The notes under the pieces are model-generated. The model saw nothing but the letters and a program-made list of their open reading frames with translations, had not been told where the DNA came from and ran no database searches. From Vigna angularis (taxonomy: Eukaryota > Streptophyta > Magnoliopsida > Fabales > Fabaceae), in the NCBI RefSeq assembly GCF_016808095.1, contig NC_068977.1, positions 30,591,364 to 30,655,363 on the forward strand: 64,000 nt of DNA, read 5' to 3'. The translations under genes were made by a program, and so were the position numbers. Shown here piece by piece: positions 62,802-64,000 of this stretch (the stretch's first letter is position 1; each line of letters opens with the position of its first letter).

Positions 62802-62963
62802 ATGGACGTAATTCCATGGATCTCAAAGGGAGGTTACATGGTGGTGCCCTATGTTATGGACGTAATTCCATGGATCTCAAAGGGAGGTTACATGGTGGTT
62901 CCCTATGTTATGGACATAATTCCATGAACCTCACAGGGAGGTTACATGGTGGTGCCTTATGTT
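62802..62963. repeat. 54-bp tandem repeat, three units
   Basis: Units starting ATGGACGTAATTCCATGGAT at 62802, 62856 and 62910 (third slightly diverged), within the diverged LTR. The array LTR has a 70-bp repeat in a comparable position. Confidence 0.88.
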
Positions 62964-63639
62964 GTGATCCACAGTGAATTCTCTTGTTGAGATTCAAGTA
63001 TGTTTAGAATGAATGCAGGAGCTCAGTCTTGGGGGTTATCCTGAAACTCCAATGGTCTTTCTTCTCACGTAGAGAGGATTGATCCATGTCGTGAGGAGTA
63101 GCAGGAGGTCTTAGTCTTGGAGGCTTACAGTATGCTCCAAGGCGCGGTACAGACTTACCTCGTGAGTTTGGTAGGGTGAAACCCATTGGCAATGGCTTTG
63201 CAAAGCAGTACAAGCCACCATGAGTGCACGACCCGCCATAGCTCGACAATCATTCTAAGTCCGGATGAGTCAAGTTTAAAGTATAACATGTTATGATGTG
63301 TGATCCAGTTTACTTGAATTAAACATGAATGTTGTGTGTTATTGTAATAGTATGATCTTTGTATATCTAGCCCACCCTTGCTTCTGTGTTTGTCTGCCTA
63401 TGTATTGTTTCCTCTTTTGCGATGATCACCTTAATGGTGTGAGCTTAGGGATTCAATCTTTTCAGTTGGCTAAACGGGAAGTTAGATGAGAAGTTTGAAG
63501 TGTAGGTTGTGTTTTTGGTCCTTCAAGTGAAGAATTTTATTCTTCGCAAATCTATAGTTTATTGTATTATGTTCTATGTAATGTTTATTTTAGTAGTTTC
63601 ATATTATTAAATTGGGATGTTATAGTCCACATAATAAAT

Positions 63640-63692
63640 GTATATATATACATACATATATATATATATACATACATACATATATATATATA
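63640..63692. repeat. TA/CATA microsatellite
   Basis: Mixed TATA and CATACATA run next to the LTR end. Confidence 0.85.
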
Positions 63693-63795
63693 TTTACTTT
63701 TCAAAATTGGTCAAACTAGAATTATTGAGTGAGTTATTTACTTCTTGCTTAACTTCAAAGATTACTTTTTGTTCAAGAAAAAATCTTTAAAGCTT

Positions 63796-64000
63796 GGTTT
63801 AAACCCTTTAGTTGTCCATATTTATGTGGGTTTTTCCCAGTTTGATCCCCTTCTTATTAGAATCCCCAATTGAGTCCTTATAAGTGCTAATTTGAATCAA
63901 TTGAGCCCCTGCCGTTAAATTTAGTTAACGGGGTTAAGTTTTTGCATAGGTGGAAGATTGATGTGTCAAATTTTTAAAACGTGGTATACTGAGAGTTGAA
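63796..64000. mobile_element. Probable left arm of another MULE-type MITE, cut by the window end
   Basis: Starts GGTTTAAACCC and continues in the style of the 59613-59990 element, including a CCGTTAAATTTAGTTAACGG palindrome near 63912. The right arm would lie beyond the window, so it cannot be confirmed. Confidence 0.4.

Larger units (their letters stand above)
61160..63624 (+). mobile_element. Diverged LTR (probable solo or truncated) related to the array LTR
   Basis: Blocks of this segment align with the 2,142-bp array LTR in the same order. 'GGGTTATCCTGAAACTCCAATGG' with following 'cacgtagaga…gtgaggag.agcaggaggtc' (63039-63100) matches about 30265-30340. 'tagcccacccttgcttctgtgttt' (63367-63390) matches about 30888-30912. 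'gcgatgatc' and 'aaacgggaag' follow, and the right end ttGGGATGTTATA matches GGGATGTTACA. Neither a second LTR nor an interior is seen before the window ends. The left boundary is not determined and the start given is approximate. The open frames at 62712-62977 and 63004-63249 belong to this LTR and are not genes. Confidence 0.6.

Noticed and set aside
62712..63249. Frames with repeated MDVIPWISKGGYMVVPYV-like units and a Pro/Arg-rich minus frame
   Set aside because: They are products of the 54-bp tandem repeat and adjacent LTR sequence, with no sign of selection for protein.
1..64000. Search for a novel defence, toxin or gene-cluster system
   Set aside because: Gene density is very low, genes are single and eukaryotic in structure, and no co-oriented functional set exists. 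The unusual structure here is transposon-derived.

Overview
This is a plant nuclear window, AT-rich and gene-poor. It is most likely a eudicot and probably a phaseoloid legume (Vigna/Phaseolus type). That placement is an inference from gene structure, short GT-AG introns, long (TA)n microsatellites and the transposon families, not from a search. There are three apparently intact genes, one decayed gene, a possible exon at the left edge, and many transposable elements. I found no operon, CRISPR array, phage or other prokaryote-style system, and no convincing tRNA or rRNA gene.

Layout. 1-9.7 kb: a possible terminal exon at the very left edge, then intergenic DNA with one MULE-type MITE. 9.7-11.75 kb (+): a DYW-class pentatricopeptide repeat (PPR) gene with one short intron, broken near its 3' end by a stop and two frame changes; its upstream region has a cluster of TGGGCC/T 'site II' boxes. 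13.0-16.05 kb (-): a complete five-exon hypersensitive-induced-reaction (HIR, SPFH/prohibitin) gene; its large third intron holds an antisense Copia retrotransposon relic. 16-25.6 kb: AT-rich intergenic DNA with a hAT-like relic. 25.8-26.66 kb (+): a complete two-exon DUF1442 gene.

28-46 kb is a transposon block. It holds a foldback MITE and a 12-kb tandem LTR-retrotransposon array (LTR-int-LTR-int-LTR, 4,940-bp period, one TAAAC target-site duplication outside the whole array). Next come a small non-coding LTR element on the minus strand (TSD CTTAT) and a 2-kb CACTA transposon (TSD GTG) carrying captured gene fragments. 49.0-49.8 kb and 57.8-59.0 kb hold two related long-TIR (MULE-like) elements, both inserted in or beside (TA)n tracts. 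53.0-56.3 kb (-) is a complete four-exon leucine-rich-repeat receptor-like kinase whose kinase domain lacks the usual catalytic residues. 59.6-60.0 kb holds a MITE with a perfect 9-bp TSD. 61-63.6 kb holds a divergent LTR related to the array LTR, with a 54-bp tandem repeat and a cluster of short palindromes.

The genes do not form a pathway. HIR and LRR receptor kinases both belong to plasma-membrane signalling/immunity families, but they are 37 kb apart and nothing here links them. The most notable items are the precise tandem LTR array with a non-coding interior, the CACTA element with captured sequence, the predicted pseudokinase receptor and the recently broken DYW PPR gene.
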